DNA from: Bacteroidales bacterium
GTDB lineage: Bacteria; Bacteroidota; Bacteroidia; Bacteroidales; UBA10428
Length of the DNA stretch: 64,000 bases
Assembly (NCBI GenBank): GCA_016929525.1
Contig: JAFGIP010000008.1
Location: 49,068 to 113,067 of the forward strand
Direction of reading: 5' to 3'
Below are positions 1 through 8,386 of this stretch, one piece after another. How positions within the stretch are numbered: position 1 is the first letter of the stretch; each line of letters begins with the position of its first letter. The notes under the pieces are model-generated. The model was not told where the DNA came from and made no database searches. It saw only the letters and a program-made list of their open reading frames with translations. A program made the position numbers and the translations under genes.

Positions 1-152
1 TATTTGCTCTTATCGGAGGCTTTGTATTTAAATTTGTTGTCGGACTCGGAGGCAGCAATATTACTATGATTATCCTGGCCGGGGTATCAATGTTAATTGC
101 CTCATTGGTTGTATTTATAATTAACGACAAAGATAGTTTAGTAACCGAATAA
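1..152 (+). CDS. C-terminal end of an integral membrane protein (partial)
   Basis: The window opens inside a coding frame that ends with TAA at 150-152. About 49 residues are visible: two hydrophobic stretches separated by a short glycine-rich turn (GLGGSN), then a charged tail ending in VTE. This is how many MFS-type transporters end, with the last membrane helix and a short cytoplasmic tail. The gene starts upstream of the window, so substrate and family cannot be determined. The MFS reading is inference from hydrophobicity only. Confidence 0.55.
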   Translation, partial: FALIGGFVFKFVVGLGGSNITMIILAGVSMLIASLVVFIINDKDSLVTE

Positions 153-571
153 AAAGCTGATTGAAAGGCCGGATTGAAAGAACTTTTTATCAGAGACAGG
201 GATAGACCTTTGTAAAACTCAGTAAGGTTATTATAGAATAACGGTCGGGTGTATGATGTCGATGGCGCCTGTCTGTTCATAAACCGGCAGGCAGGTTGCA
301 TTGCATTGTTTCTGATTAGCAAGATAAGAAAAAAGCCACTAATGCTCTTATCCGCCGTAACACAAACCCGCCTGTGACTTATATTGGCTGTTAGACACTG
401 GCGGTTTATATTCTCAATCAATTTATCTATCAGGATTACACCTCATTTCAATCTGGCGTTGGAATGGGAAGGGTGAAAAGGCTCCTGCCACAAATTTGGA
501 TTGTGAGCGGACTTGTGCGTTTGCGGCATGTGCCTTGCAACGAAGAGATGGCAGGTTGGCCTGAATGGCTG
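153..571. other. Intergenic stretch without a recognisable gene
   Basis: About 420 bases separate the membrane-protein stop from the end of the frameshifted cupin gene. Short frames here have no recognisable motif. One imperfect inverted repeat (CCTGTCTG near 269, CAGGCAGG near 286) is visible but has no T-run. The part near 460-570 is more GC-rich than its surroundings. I see no RNA gene or clear promoter. Confidence 0.5.
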
Positions 572-1061
572 CTATTTGTTTTTAATGCTATTGTATTCTT
601 CATCGGTGACAGGTTCCAGCCAAACTGCCCCTCCTTCATCAGTATTAAGGCTAATGGCAATATGTGAGAATTCACTATCGGGAGTGGCACCATGCCAATG
701 TACAACGTTTGGCGGAATCCACATAATCACCCTTGCGCAATAATCGGGCAGGCTGGTTTTTTGCCTGGTAATACCCCTGGCCTTCAGTTATAAAAAGGAT
801 TTGACCACCCGGATGCAAGTGCCAGTTAGTTCTTGCTTTGAGTTCGAACGTTACATTGCCAAACCTGGCATGTAATGTGCTATCGTTGGCTCCCATCATG
901 TTCAACCACACGGTACCGGTAAAATTAGTGCTGGTTATTTTTTCTCCCTTGGGAAAACCAGGTACGCTTTGCCGGAGTGATTCGTCTGTTTTTTTCTCTA
1001 TATTGCATGCGGCCATCAGTATTATTATAAAAAGCAGACTGTATTTAAAATTGTATTTCAT
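572..1061 (-). pseudogene. Cupin-domain lipoprotein, frameshifted
   Basis: The frame starting at 1061 has a lipoprotein signal (LAAC, Cys near residue 19) and the front of a cupin barrel (WHLHPGGQILFITEG, then KGDYV). It stops at 675. Directly after KGD the sequence continues in another frame as WIPPNVVHWHGATPDSEFSH, the usual second cupin motif, and runs to a TAG at 572-574. One extra base or two missing bases near 715-725 explain this. Read through the shift, the protein would be about 160 residues, normal for the family. Small cupins often sit next to carboxymuconolactone-decarboxylase-like genes, as here. It is the last gene of the minus-strand operon that starts at 6419. A sequencing error is possible. 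Confidence 0.75.
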
Positions 1062-1119
1062 CGTTGGTTCATTTATAATTTGTTTATTTCAGTTATTGTT
1101 TAGAGAATTATCTTCTTAC

Positions 1120-1866
1120 TTAAAGTTGTTGAGATTGCCTGTTTTTGATCACTTCATTTAAAACTGCCTGTGCATCTCTGGCTTCTTTCTCACCGACAGC
1201 TGATTTGATTATGTTTATGAATTGTTGTAATTGTTCCGGTGTATAACCCTGATAAATGCAGATATTTAAATGAGAACGTAACATGGGTTCTGCGCCACCA
1301 ATGCTGCTGAGTACCGATACGGTTACCAACTCTCTTTCGGAGTAAGTTAATACATCCCGATCAAAAATATCAGCAAACAGATGTTCTTTCAGAAATATTT
1401 CAATTGTGGGTGCAAATTCAGCATAACCTATTTGAGTACCGGTGAGTGGCATGCCAATTAATTTTTCCAGATTCTCCCTGCCCCGTTCATATTTGCTTCG
1501 GTTATCATTTATCGGCGTAGCATCTTTACCCATTTCATCAGTTATACCATTTGCTTTGCGTTCCTCGAGAACTTCCATAAAAGTTTGCAACCCTCGAATA
1601 CTTCGAGGAAATCCGCAATACGCATACAGATGGACAATCACTTCTTTTATTTCATTAATGGTCAATCCGGCATTTAAACCATCATTCAGTGCAGATTTTA
1701 ACAGCTGTAATTCTCCATTTGCCGTGTATGCAGCAATCGGAATAATATTTTGTTGCTTTGTACTTAAGGAATTATCAGGTTCTGCCATGTTTTGCGCATA
1801 AAGGCTTCCGATTAGGCAACAAATAATAGCCAATCCGTTGAATATTCTAAAAATCAACTTTTTCAT
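1120..1866 (-). CDS. Carboxymuconolactone decarboxylase-like (AhpD-fold) exported protein
   Basis: A 248-residue protein with an N-terminal signal peptide (hydrophobic run to about residue 24, ending YAQ) and two CMD-type helical units. The first is around residues 40-100 (NAGLTINEIKEVIVHLYAYCGFP), the second around 160-235 (ERELVTVSVLSSIGGAEPML, then GYTPEQLQQFI). Family members include the beta-ketoadipate-pathway decarboxylase and AhpD-like proteins. This one lacks an evident CxxC peroxidase pair, having a single Cys in the first unit. The signal peptide implies a periplasmic role. It lies between the carboxylesterase and the frameshifted cupin in one operon. The substrate is unknown. Confidence 0.8.
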   Translation of the reverse strand: MKKLIFRIFNGLAIICCLIGSLYAQNMAEPDNSLSTKQQNIIPIAAYTANGELQLLKSALNDGLNAGLTINEIKEVIVHLYAYCGFPRSIRGLQTFMEVLEERKANGITDEMGKDATPINDNRSKYERGRENLEKLIGMPLTGTQIGYAEFAPTIEIFLKEHLFADIFDRDVLTYSERELVTVSVLSSIGGAEPMLRSHLNICIYQGYTPEQLQQFINIIKSAVGEKEARDAQAVLNEVIKNRQSQQL

Positions 1867-2038
1867 CCGTATTTAATTTTATTTTTATGGTCGGATGGAA
1901 CGCTCGATGAATTTTAATCATTTTCGTGTGTGTATTTTAAAATATTAAAATTCATGTTCGTTTCATCTGCTTAATTTTTAATTATCAATTGCTCTCTCGT
2001 AAATCTTTGATCCGATTTTTTCTTTTTTATTTTCATGG

Positions 2039-3685
2039 TTAAATGCCGCCACGTGATTGAATACGAGCCCTAAACCTGAAAGCCTTTTCAATCACATCCA
2101 GTCTTGCTTTCCTGGGATCGGGCTTTCCGACAATTTTACCATCTGGCTGGATATCGAGTATCTCTTCATTTTCAGTGTTGTAATCGGGCCAAAGCGGCAG
2201 CCCTTTACCATTGGGATCACCGGTTTTGGCAAAGTTAACCCAATAGGCGTTCAACATTTGTGCTACCTTTTCATCTTCAGGTGTTGTTTCAGGGGCACCC
2301 CAACGTGCATCGAGATTGTTAAATACGTAGGTGATTTCTGACCCGTGTCCGGCGCCAAACTGCATCCGCTCCTGCATTGCGGCGGGGACATAACCATAAT
2401 GGTAGATGAAAGCCGGTTCTCCATTGGCGACAATAGCCCTTGCGGCAAAACGGGCCGGTTCAGCCCATACCCAGTCTGTGTTAAACCTGGTGATTATTTC
2501 AGCAAACTCTTTGTCTCCATCAGGATCATAGGCAGTTTTTGCCTCATCCTCCAGTTCGCCGAACAGTGAAAACAGTTCTTCTTTTGAACTGCTGGAATTA
2601 ACAAAACTTCCACCTATTTCGGCACTACAATTTCCGATTATTAGCGGAACCTTTGCCTGCCTGCCTGCCTTGTATGCACTCTCAGCAGTTTCTACAACAA
2701 GTTTACCATCGAGAATCGGGCCTGAATAAATACGCGGACCTCCCTGACCATCAGTTTCCTGACCTCCGTCCACAATCTCCTCTGCGCTCAGGGCGCGAAG
2801 CTTAGCCAGTGCGGCTGCATCCGTATCCTCTATACCATGTTTGCCGGCAAAATTTACTCCGATTGTTTCGGCTGAAACGGGGTAAAGAGGATCAGCATTT
2901 TCTTTATTCATCGACCTACCTGTAAGAACACCATCCCTGCCACCTCCGGATTCACTGATTGCTTTATGGAAAAGGCCTTTGGCATCAGGTATGGTCATGA
3001 GTGAATGTACTGATACGCCACCGGCAGAGAAACCGAAAATAGTAACATTGTTCGGGTCACCACCGAATGCGGCAATGTTTTGCTGTACCCAACTGAGTGC
3101 TGCAATCTGGTCCATAAAAGCATAACTACCCTTTGGTTCATCAGGATATTCCTCGCTTAAGGCCGGAAATGCAAAATGACCGAGACGTCCCAAACGATAG
3201 TTGAAAGTCATTAAGATTACACCTTGTTTGGCAAATTCTTCACCTGATGTAGCTGGTCCTGCCCCGCTACCCCCTAGAAAAGCGCCTCCATGAATCCATA
3301 CCATAACAGGAAGCTTAGCTTTTGGCTTGGTTCCGGCAGGGATCCACAAATTAAGGTACAGGCAATCCTCTGATGAGCCTTCCGTAATTGACCCGGGAGC
3401 TGCTCCCCATCCTGCCTGCGCACAATTGGCTCCAAACTCGGTGGCATTCCGAATGCCTTCCCAAGGAGTTACAGGTTGCGGAGGACGCCAGCGAAATTCA
3501 CCTACAGGAGGAGCAGCATAGGGAATTCCTTTATAACTCGTAACTTCTCCTTCAGTTATACCTTTAACGATTCCGGAGGCAATGCTTACTATAGGCAACG
3601 ATTCCGGAGTATCATTATAAATTGATTGCTGTGCAAATAAATTGCAACCGGTAATAATGACTAAACTCGTTAGAATTTTTTTCAC
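2039..3685 (-). CDS. Type-B carboxylesterase, exported
   Basis: A 548-residue alpha/beta hydrolase of the carboxylesterase type-B family, with a signal peptide at residues 1-19. Visible hallmarks are EDCLYLN near 106-112, the oxyanion-hole HGG at 132-134, and the nucleophile elbow GFSAGG with Ser220. A GAGHGSEI segment near residue 445 probably carries the catalytic His. Length is normal for the family. It should hydrolyse carboxylic esters in the periplasm. It is the fourth gene of the minus-strand operon; the 20-base gap to the upstream NTF2-like gene supports co-transcription. A four-fold CCTG repeat lies in its coding sequence near 2655-2668. The natural ester cannot be told from sequence. 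Confidence 0.88.
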   Translation of the reverse strand: MKKILTSLVIITGCNLFAQQSIYNDTPESLPIVSIASGIVKGITEGEVTSYKGIPYAAPPVGEFRWRPPQPVTPWEGIRNATEFGANCAQAGWGAAPGSITEGSSEDCLYLNLWIPAGTKPKAKLPVMVWIHGGAFLGGSGAGPATSGEEFAKQGVILMTFNYRLGRLGHFAFPALSEEYPDEPKGSYAFMDQIAALSWVQQNIAAFGGDPNNVTIFGFSAGGVSVHSLMTIPDAKGLFHKAISESGGGRDGVLTGRSMNKENADPLYPVSAETIGVNFAGKHGIEDTDAAALAKLRALSAEEIVDGGQETDGQGGPRIYSGPILDGKLVVETAESAYKAGRQAKVPLIIGNCSAEIGGSFVNSSSSKEELFSLFGELEDEAKTAYDPDGDKEFAEIITRFNTDWVWAEPARFAARAIVANGEPAFIYHYGYVPAAMQERMQFGAGHGSEITYVFNNLDARWGAPETTPEDEKVAQMLNAYWVNFAKTGDPNGKGLPLWPDYNTENEEILDIQPDGKIVGKPDPRKARLDVIEKAFRFRARIQSRGGI

Positions 3686-3705
3686 ACTTAATGCATTTTA
3701 TGAAT

Positions 3706-4152
3706 TTAATGACCGCCAGGTGTCATCAGTCTGGTGAACGAGAGCGAACCTAACTTCCAGCTTTCACCCTGTTTAATATATACTTCTGTTACCTCAAAAG
3801 GATTAGTTACCTCGTTGCCTCCAACTTCTGCCAATAAGGTAATTCTATTCAATAAAATGGCCGTATTGTCAATGATATTCACCGAAACTTCATGGATATC
3901 GGCTTTCTTGTACCAAATTCCTCCACTCTTGATTATGCCTAGTTCCTGTTCGGTACCCCAGGAACCACCCATATGCACAAACATGGCTTTTTCATGAAAG
4001 AGGTAATTCAATGTATCAGCATTCTTATCTGCCATCCATTGCCACTTTTCTTTGGATAGATTAATAATTTCATTCTCAGCGTCAGTATTTTGTGCGAAGG
4101 ACAATTGCGCACAGAAGATAATTAGAAGTAATCCGGGAATTGTCGTTTTCAT
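3706..4152 (-). CDS. SnoaL/DUF4440-like NTF2-fold exported protein
   Basis: A 148-residue protein with a signal peptide (residues 1-20, ending SFA) and a cone-shaped NTF2-like domain. The pattern AENEIINLSKEKWQWMADKN, DTLNYLFHEKAMFVHMGG, then a late EVTEVYIKQGESWKLGSLSF is typical of DUF4440/SnoaL-like proteins. Members are either small isomerases/hydratases or binding proteins. Export and position between two hydrolases suggest it acts on, or holds, a small product of the pathway. No assured catalytic residues can be named. Confidence 0.75.
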   Translation of the reverse strand: MKTTIPGLLLIIFCAQLSFAQNTDAENEIINLSKEKWQWMADKNADTLNYLFHEKAMFVHMGGSWGTEQELGIIKSGGIWYKKADIHEVSVNIIDNTAILLNRITLLAEVGGNEVTNPFEVTEVYIKQGESWKLGSLSFTRLMTPGGH

Positions 4153-4179
4153 AATATTGTTTTAATTAATTATTAATTA

Positions 4180-5232
4180 TTATAAATATTTCCCAAAGAA
4201 CTCATTGAGTTTATTTATCGCCTGTTCAACATATTCAGGAACATAATAGGTTTGTATGTGTGTAGCACCATCAATCAGGAATAATTCCTTCTCATTTGTG
4301 CCTGTTGCAAGATTGAATGCATTGTCGGTCATGTAATAGGTGTCGGCTTTGCTTCCCGCCATCATCAACAAGGGCTGATTGATCAAATCCATGTTGGTGG
4401 TCGCGTCAAATGCCATCAGATCGAGCAGACTGCTCATGGTGTAACGGAATGTGGAATTGGGGTGCGTATGGGTTCTGTTGTAATAATAATGACCTTCGCG
4501 ATACAGATCAAACGGCATTTTGTCTGCCATTTCATCGGTTATTTCTGTATCGGCAGCATAGCGAATTTCACCACCGGCAGCTTCCAGTGCACGGGCTTCA
4601 GAGGCTTGTTCCAATCGCTCCTGAATGGTTTCTAATTGAGAGTCTCGGAATCCATTTCGTCTGACTAAACCTGAATTAAACATACTTAAGGTAGCCACAG
4701 CCTTAAAGCGTTTATCGGTTTGAGCAGCAGCTAACGAATAGCCCCCACCACCACAAATGCCTAATAAACCAAGTTGTTCTTTATTAACACCTGCATATTG
4801 GGTAATAAAATCGGCCATTCCCCGAATGTCCTCGATACGAAAGGCCGGCTTATCCACATTACGCGGCTCTCCGCCACTGGCACCCTGATAAGATGCATCG
4901 GCAGCAATAGTAATGTAACCTGATTCAGCCAAACGCTGTGCGTATAATCCGGCCACCTGCTCTTTAACTCCACCGTTGGGGTGGGCCACCACAACCGCCG
5001 GATATTTCTTTGACGGGTCAAAGTTGGCAGGTGTGTATACGTTGGCAGAGATATGAATACCATTTAGTTTATAAGTTACCGGATGAATATTCACCTCGCC
5101 AGACACATTATCTGTAATGACATCCTGATAAACCAGTCCAAAAGGGTTGTTAATCTTGGTTTGACCGGAAGAAATGATGCTTGTTGTCATAAACATAATT
5201 ATCAAAATATGATTTCTAATTATTCTTTTCAT
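4180..5232 (-). CDS. Alpha/beta hydrolase, dienelactone-hydrolase/YcjY-like, exported
   Basis: A 350-residue alpha/beta hydrolase with an N-terminal hydrophobic signal (residues 8-22). The core shows VVVAHPNGG near 80-88 and a nucleophile elbow LGICGGGGYS, where the expected serine is Cys160. A Cys elbow is typical of dienelactone hydrolases and of YcjY-type proteins. A late SKADTYYMTDNA segment and a C-terminal GATHIQTYY segment would supply the acid and the histidine. It is the second gene of the AraC-linked operon. A lactone or activated ester is a reasonable substrate, but this is inference. Confidence 0.8.
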   Translation of the reverse strand: MKRIIRNHILIIMFMTTSIISSGQTKINNPFGLVYQDVITDNVSGEVNIHPVTYKLNGIHISANVYTPANFDPSKKYPAVVVAHPNGGVKEQVAGLYAQRLAESGYITIAADASYQGASGGEPRNVDKPAFRIEDIRGMADFITQYAGVNKEQLGLLGICGGGGYSLAAAQTDKRFKAVATLSMFNSGLVRRNGFRDSQLETIQERLEQASEARALEAAGGEIRYAADTEITDEMADKMPFDLYREGHYYYNRTHTHPNSTFRYTMSSLLDLMAFDATTNMDLINQPLLMMAGSKADTYYMTDNAFNLATGTNEKELFLIDGATHIQTYYVPEYVEQAINKLNEFFGKYL

Positions 5233-5285
5233 TTTTTATCTCCTTCTTTTTAGTTTTATTCTTTTTGAATTAGCTTAAATCCCTG

Positions 5286-6419
5286 TCAATTATCCAATCC
5301 CTTCTCTTTTAACCATTCCGACAATAAGTCGGCAATTTCTAAATTGTTTAAATCCGAAAACGGGAAATGGGTATTCCCTTTAATTCCAATTTCAGGCAGA
5401 TGCACCATTGTAACATCGCCTCCGTGGCCGTTTACTGCATCTCTCCACAATTTTGCCATTTCAAGACGCACACGCCATCCGTCCTGGCCAGGATTGGGAT
5501 TGGGTTCATCAGGAATAAAATCGCCATAGTAAATAACAATTGGAATTTTAGTCAACTTCATAAAATCTTCCATGGGTACTCCAACCGCATGTAATGTGCC
5601 ACCCGAACTTGGTTTGGGTGCAGGTACTTCGCCTTCAGGGAACAGAAATCCGCTTCCGGGTTCATAAGATACAATAGCTATAATATTTTCGTTCTTAACA
5701 GCGGTATGCCAACCCATACCACCTGAATGTGAATGTGTAACTAAAATCCCCGGACCAATTTTATCGAAAAGTGCTGATACTGCTGTTGCATTCACATCAA
5801 TATCAATAGGTCCAATACCGGGTGTCATTGCTCTGAAATACTGTTCAAGTGTAGCTGAGTCGCGTGCAAACTGAACCCCTTCGAAATAGTCGGGCCAAAT
5901 TCCGATTCGGAAAGTACCGAACCATTCCTGTTCATCGGGATTAGGTTCAATATTGGCAGAAACTGTACTGCGACCTGCATCGCCTCTGCGAGGCTGGTCT
6001 ATAACATATACAGGAAATTGCCTGCGTAAAAAGATATTTTGAAAACCTTCCCGTCCGTCGGGTGTGGTTTCCCAAGTTTTTGAAAACTGCCCGAAACCAT
6101 GCCACATTACTAAAGGATATTTTCTGGCATTGGCCGGAATTTGATAAAAAACATAAGCATGATCGCCATGAAAAGTCTGTCCTGACGGAGTTGGATTATA
6201 AGGATCAAATGTACCTGGTATTGAAATCACAGTTCCACCAACTGCAAAACTACCTTGTTCACTTATAATCAGTTGATTTTCTTTTTCAGTAACGCACGAT
6301 AAAAAACTTACTACTATAATTAGCGATAGAAGGGTATTCCTCGATCTTAAATGATTTTTAAACATTACTGTGACATTGAAAAAATGCACCAGTTTGTAGC
6401 TAATATTTCCAAGTTTCAT
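5286..6419 (-). CDS. Alpha/beta hydrolase lipoprotein
   Basis: The longest frame is 377 residues, but the lipoprotein signal (LLSLIIVVSFLSC) fits better from the internal ATG at 6363-6365, giving 359 residues with the lipid-bearing Cys near residue 24. The fold shows MWHGFGQ near residue 106 and a serine elbow VTHSHSGGMGW near 228-237. A late GDFIPDE and the GNTHFPFSDLNN segment would provide the acid and histidine. It is the first gene of the minus-strand operon, facing araC across a spacer with phased repeats. A lipid-anchored esterase is likely; the substrate is unknown. Confidence 0.75.
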   Translation of the reverse strand: MKLGNISYKLVHFFNVTVMFKNHLRSRNTLLSLIIVVSFLSCVTEKENQLIISEQGSFAVGGTVISIPGTFDPYNPTPSGQTFHGDHAYVFYQIPANARKYPLVMWHGFGQFSKTWETTPDGREGFQNIFLRRQFPVYVIDQPRRGDAGRSTVSANIEPNPDEQEWFGTFRIGIWPDYFEGVQFARDSATLEQYFRAMTPGIGPIDIDVNATAVSALFDKIGPGILVTHSHSGGMGWHTAVKNENIIAIVSYEPGSGFLFPEGEVPAPKPSSGGTLHAVGVPMEDFMKLTKIPIVIYYGDFIPDEPNPNPGQDGWRVRLEMAKLWRDAVNGHGGDVTMVHLPEIGIKGNTHFPFSDLNNLEIADLLSEWLKEKGLDN

Positions 6420-6430
6420 TTTCGATTATG

Positions 6431-6497
6431 TTTTGTATTATACAAATGTAAATCCTTACAATTTAGTATTTTGTATACGAAGTACTGTTTTGTATAC
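6431..6497. promoter_or_regulatory. Probable AraC operator: phased direct repeats
   Basis: The spacer between the hydrolase operon and araC has two identical 10-mers TTTTGTATAC at 6469-6478 and 6488-6497. A related copy, TTTTGTATTATAC, is at 6431-6443. Start-to-start distances are 38 and 19 bases, close to multiples of two helical turns. The first copy also forms a perfect inverted repeat, TTTGTAT-T-ATACAAA. Phased direct repeats are the usual form of AraC-family sites. A possible minus-strand -7 box for the hydrolase operon (CAAATGTA as read on plus, 6443-6450) overlaps this region. Confidence 0.55.
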
Positions 6498-6522
6498 CAT
6501 TTTTACTGAATTGACTTTTACA

Positions 6523-6555
6523 TTGGAAATTGCTACTCGGAAATGCCTAAATTTG
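6523..6555 (+). promoter_or_regulatory. Bacteroidota-type promoter for the araC gene
   Basis: TTGG at 6523-6526 and TAAATTTG at 6548-6555 are 21 bases apart, fitting the -33/-7 pattern of the primary sigma factor of Bacteroidota. The -7 box lies 21 bases before the ATG at 6577. Confidence 0.5.
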
Positions 6556-6576
6556 TAATAGAAATACAATACAGAT

Positions 6577-7488
6577 ATGGAAGGCATATTTCATTTTGCT
6601 ACTGTAAAAGAATACAATGATTTGAATAACCATGAGACTTTTCATCCCCTGGTTAGTATTATTAATTTTTCAAAGGCCAATCCAAGAACCTGGGGTAAAG
6701 AAAGGAATGTTAGAATTAATTATGGATTGTATTGCATTTTTTTGAAAGATATAAAGTGTGGAGATTTAAAATATGGCTGTAATTATTATGACTACCAGGA
6801 AGGCACGTTGGTTTTTGTTTCACCGGGACAAGTAATGGAAATTGAAAATGACGGTAATGTGTATCAACCCAAGGGGCACGCATTGGTTTTTCATTCTGAC
6901 CTTTTAAAAGGAACTCCTTTAGCCCAAAACATTAATAAATACAACTTTTTCAGCTACAATACGAATGAAGCATTGCATTTATCCGAACGTGAAAGACAGA
7001 TTGTTTTAGATCTGTTTTCAAAGATTAATTATGAACTACGGCAGAGTGTTGACAAGCACAGTAAAAAACTCATTGTCTCGTATATTGATTTATTTCTGAA
7101 TTACTGTGAGCGCTTCTACGATCGCCAGTTTATTACCAGAGATAACGTTAATAAAGGGATCTTAGAAAAATTCGAAGAACAATTAAATAGTTATTTTTTA
7201 TCGGGAAAACCACAATCAATAGGTTTACCATCAGTTGCATACTTTGCAGATGGACTTCATTTATCGGCCAATTACTTTGGAGATTTGATTAAAAAAGAAA
7301 CTGGAAAATCAGCAAAAGAATACATTCAAAACAAAGTAATAAATATTGCTAAAAACAAAATATTCGATTCAAATAAAACAGTAAGTGAGATAGCAAGTGA
7401 ATTAGGTTTCAAATATCCGCAACATTTTAGCCGTATGTTTAAAAATGTAACCGGCTATGCGCCAAATGAATTTAGAAATCTGAATTAA
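6577..7488 (+). CDS. AraC-family transcriptional regulator
   Basis: A 303-residue protein with an N-terminal ligand-sensing half (about 1-170, cupin-like, containing YQEGTLVFVSPGQVMEIEN) and a C-terminal double helix-turn-helix (about 200-303). The second HTH shows the family signature VSEIASELGFKYPQHFSRMFK followed by TGYAPNEFR. It faces the hydrolase operon divergently, with phased repeats between them, so it probably controls that operon and itself. The effector may be a product of the hydrolases. The type of AraC with N-terminal cupin is common in Bacteroidota. Confidence 0.88.
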   Translation: MEGIFHFATVKEYNDLNNHETFHPLVSIINFSKANPRTWGKERNVRINYGLYCIFLKDIKCGDLKYGCNYYDYQEGTLVFVSPGQVMEIENDGNVYQPKGHALVFHSDLLKGTPLAQNINKYNFFSYNTNEALHLSERERQIVLDLFSKINYELRQSVDKHSKKLIVSYIDLFLNYCERFYDRQFITRDNVNKGILEKFEEQLNSYFLSGKPQSIGLPSVAYFADGLHLSANYFGDLIKKETGKSAKEYIQNKVINIAKNKIFDSNKTVSEIASELGFKYPQHFSRMFKNVTGYAPNEFRNLN

Positions 7489-7915
7489 GTGTATTATCCC
7501 AAGGTACGTCGGCAATAAAACAGCACATTCCGCAAAAAAAGGTTTTGAGCGTTTGGCTGTGCTTTTTTGCGGGATATGCTGTTTTGTGCGGTGGGGTTTC
7601 TCGAAGTCTGCGCGTGGGGAGAAAAACAAAATAAATTGCTTTCAGCGGGCTCATTCTTCGTCCTCGGTTCCGATCAAGTTGTCCCTACCTTTCAACAGAT
7701 CTCCAATCATTCCGCCATTTTTATACATAATTTGCTACGTGTTGTGCAGCCTTTTTTTAGGACGGGTCACACTTGCATGCAAGGGTTCAGTATAAGTGCA
7801 GTGCGGGATTACGAAGCGATTACTTGTCCAGATACAACTTAATTACTTTACGAGCTTTAACCTTTGAACACTGCCCAGACCCGTATGCGCTCTACCATTT
7901 GTTGGTGAAAGTACA
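7489..7915. other. Gene-free stretch with a large inverted repeat
   Basis: About 430 bases lie between araC and the broken vapC. The first third holds an inverted repeat described separately. The part around 7600-7900 is noticeably GC-richer than its neighbours and has no convincing frame; the two overlapping plus-strand frames near 7553-7842 lack any motif. It may be the remains of a mobile or repeat element. I see no RNA gene. Confidence 0.45.
7517..7585. repeat. Imperfect inverted repeat, 23-bp arms
   Basis: Arms at 7517-7539 and 7563-7585 match at 21 of 23 positions, around a 23-base loop. Each arm has an AAAACAGCA tip and a CCGCAAAAAA base. It starts 28 bases after the araC stop. It has no T-run beyond the stem, so it is not a standard terminator. 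It may be a palindromic interspersed element. Confidence 0.7.
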
Positions 7916-8129
7916 CTAATGTTTATCTGTCCAATTTTCGATCTTAATATTTTCCATCCTCTCGAATTCCATAACGTTTCGAGTTACTAAGGTCATATTA
8001 TAAACTATTGCAGTTGATCCTATGAATAAATCTAAATCACTTATAATAGTTCCTCTCGATTTCAATCTGGCTTTTTCTTTCCCATAAACTCTTATCGATT
8101 CAAATATTGGTATCCAGTAAATAGTCCAT
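7916..8129 (-). pseudogene. vapC: VapC-type PIN-domain toxin, deleted and frameshifted
   Basis: The frame opens with ATG at 8127-8129 as MDYLLDTNI, the classic PIN-domain start carrying the first catalytic Asp, and hits TGA at once (8100-8102). In another frame the sequence resumes with the PIN C-terminus: RGTIISDLDLFIGSTAI, LVTRNVMEFERM and KIENW, ending in TAG at 7916-7918. About 60 central residues are missing, since a VapC has about 130. So an internal deletion with a frame change has killed the toxin. Its ATG overlaps the antitoxin stop in a TAATG junction, the usual coupled layout. Confidence 0.75.
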
Positions 8130-8386
8130 TAGAATTCTTCAATATCTAAATTATTTACACTATCCCTCTGGATATCACCAATGATTTTATCAGCGCTCCT
8201 TACATCATCCCATGCACCAAAACAAGATGAAAAATCTCGCTTGTCATCAGATTTATCATTTATTGACTGAGTCAATTTATTAATCATATCTTTCTTTGAT
8301 TCAGCATCCCAGTTTTTCATTAATCTAAAATAACTGTTTACTTTATTATTTTTCGGGCCAATGTTCATTCGACTACTTTTATTCAA
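8129..8386 (-). CDS. Putative antitoxin upstream of a broken PIN toxin
   Basis: An 85-residue acidic protein. The segment NWDAESKKDMINKLTQSIND followed by SSCFGAWDDVRSADKIIGDI resembles the small antitoxins paired with PIN toxins in Bacteroidota: a helix that runs into a FGAW-(D/E) segment and an 'I..IR' end. The ATG of the vapC remnant overlaps the stop codon, which supports the assignment. The gene appears intact although its toxin is not. DNA binding at its N-terminus is possible but not evident. Confidence 0.6.
   Translation of the reverse strand: MNKSSRMNIGPKNNKVNSYFRLMKNWDAESKKDMINKLTQSINDKSDDKRDFSSCFGAWDDVRSADKIIGDIQRDSVNNLDIEEF

Noticed and set aside
390..405. GTTAGAC near 391, resembling an integron attC core site
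   Set aside because: No matching inverse core, cassette or integrase is present; one seven-base match is expected by chance.
2650..2672. Four-fold CCTG tandem repeat as a phase-variation switch in the carboxylesterase gene
   Set aside because: Four units are short, and the repeat codes for ordinary residues deep in the enzyme; no evidence of variable copy number is available.
7553..7842. Two overlapping plus-strand frames of 80-91 residues
   Set aside because: They have no motif or signal and overlap a large inverted repeat; probably chance frames in decayed DNA.
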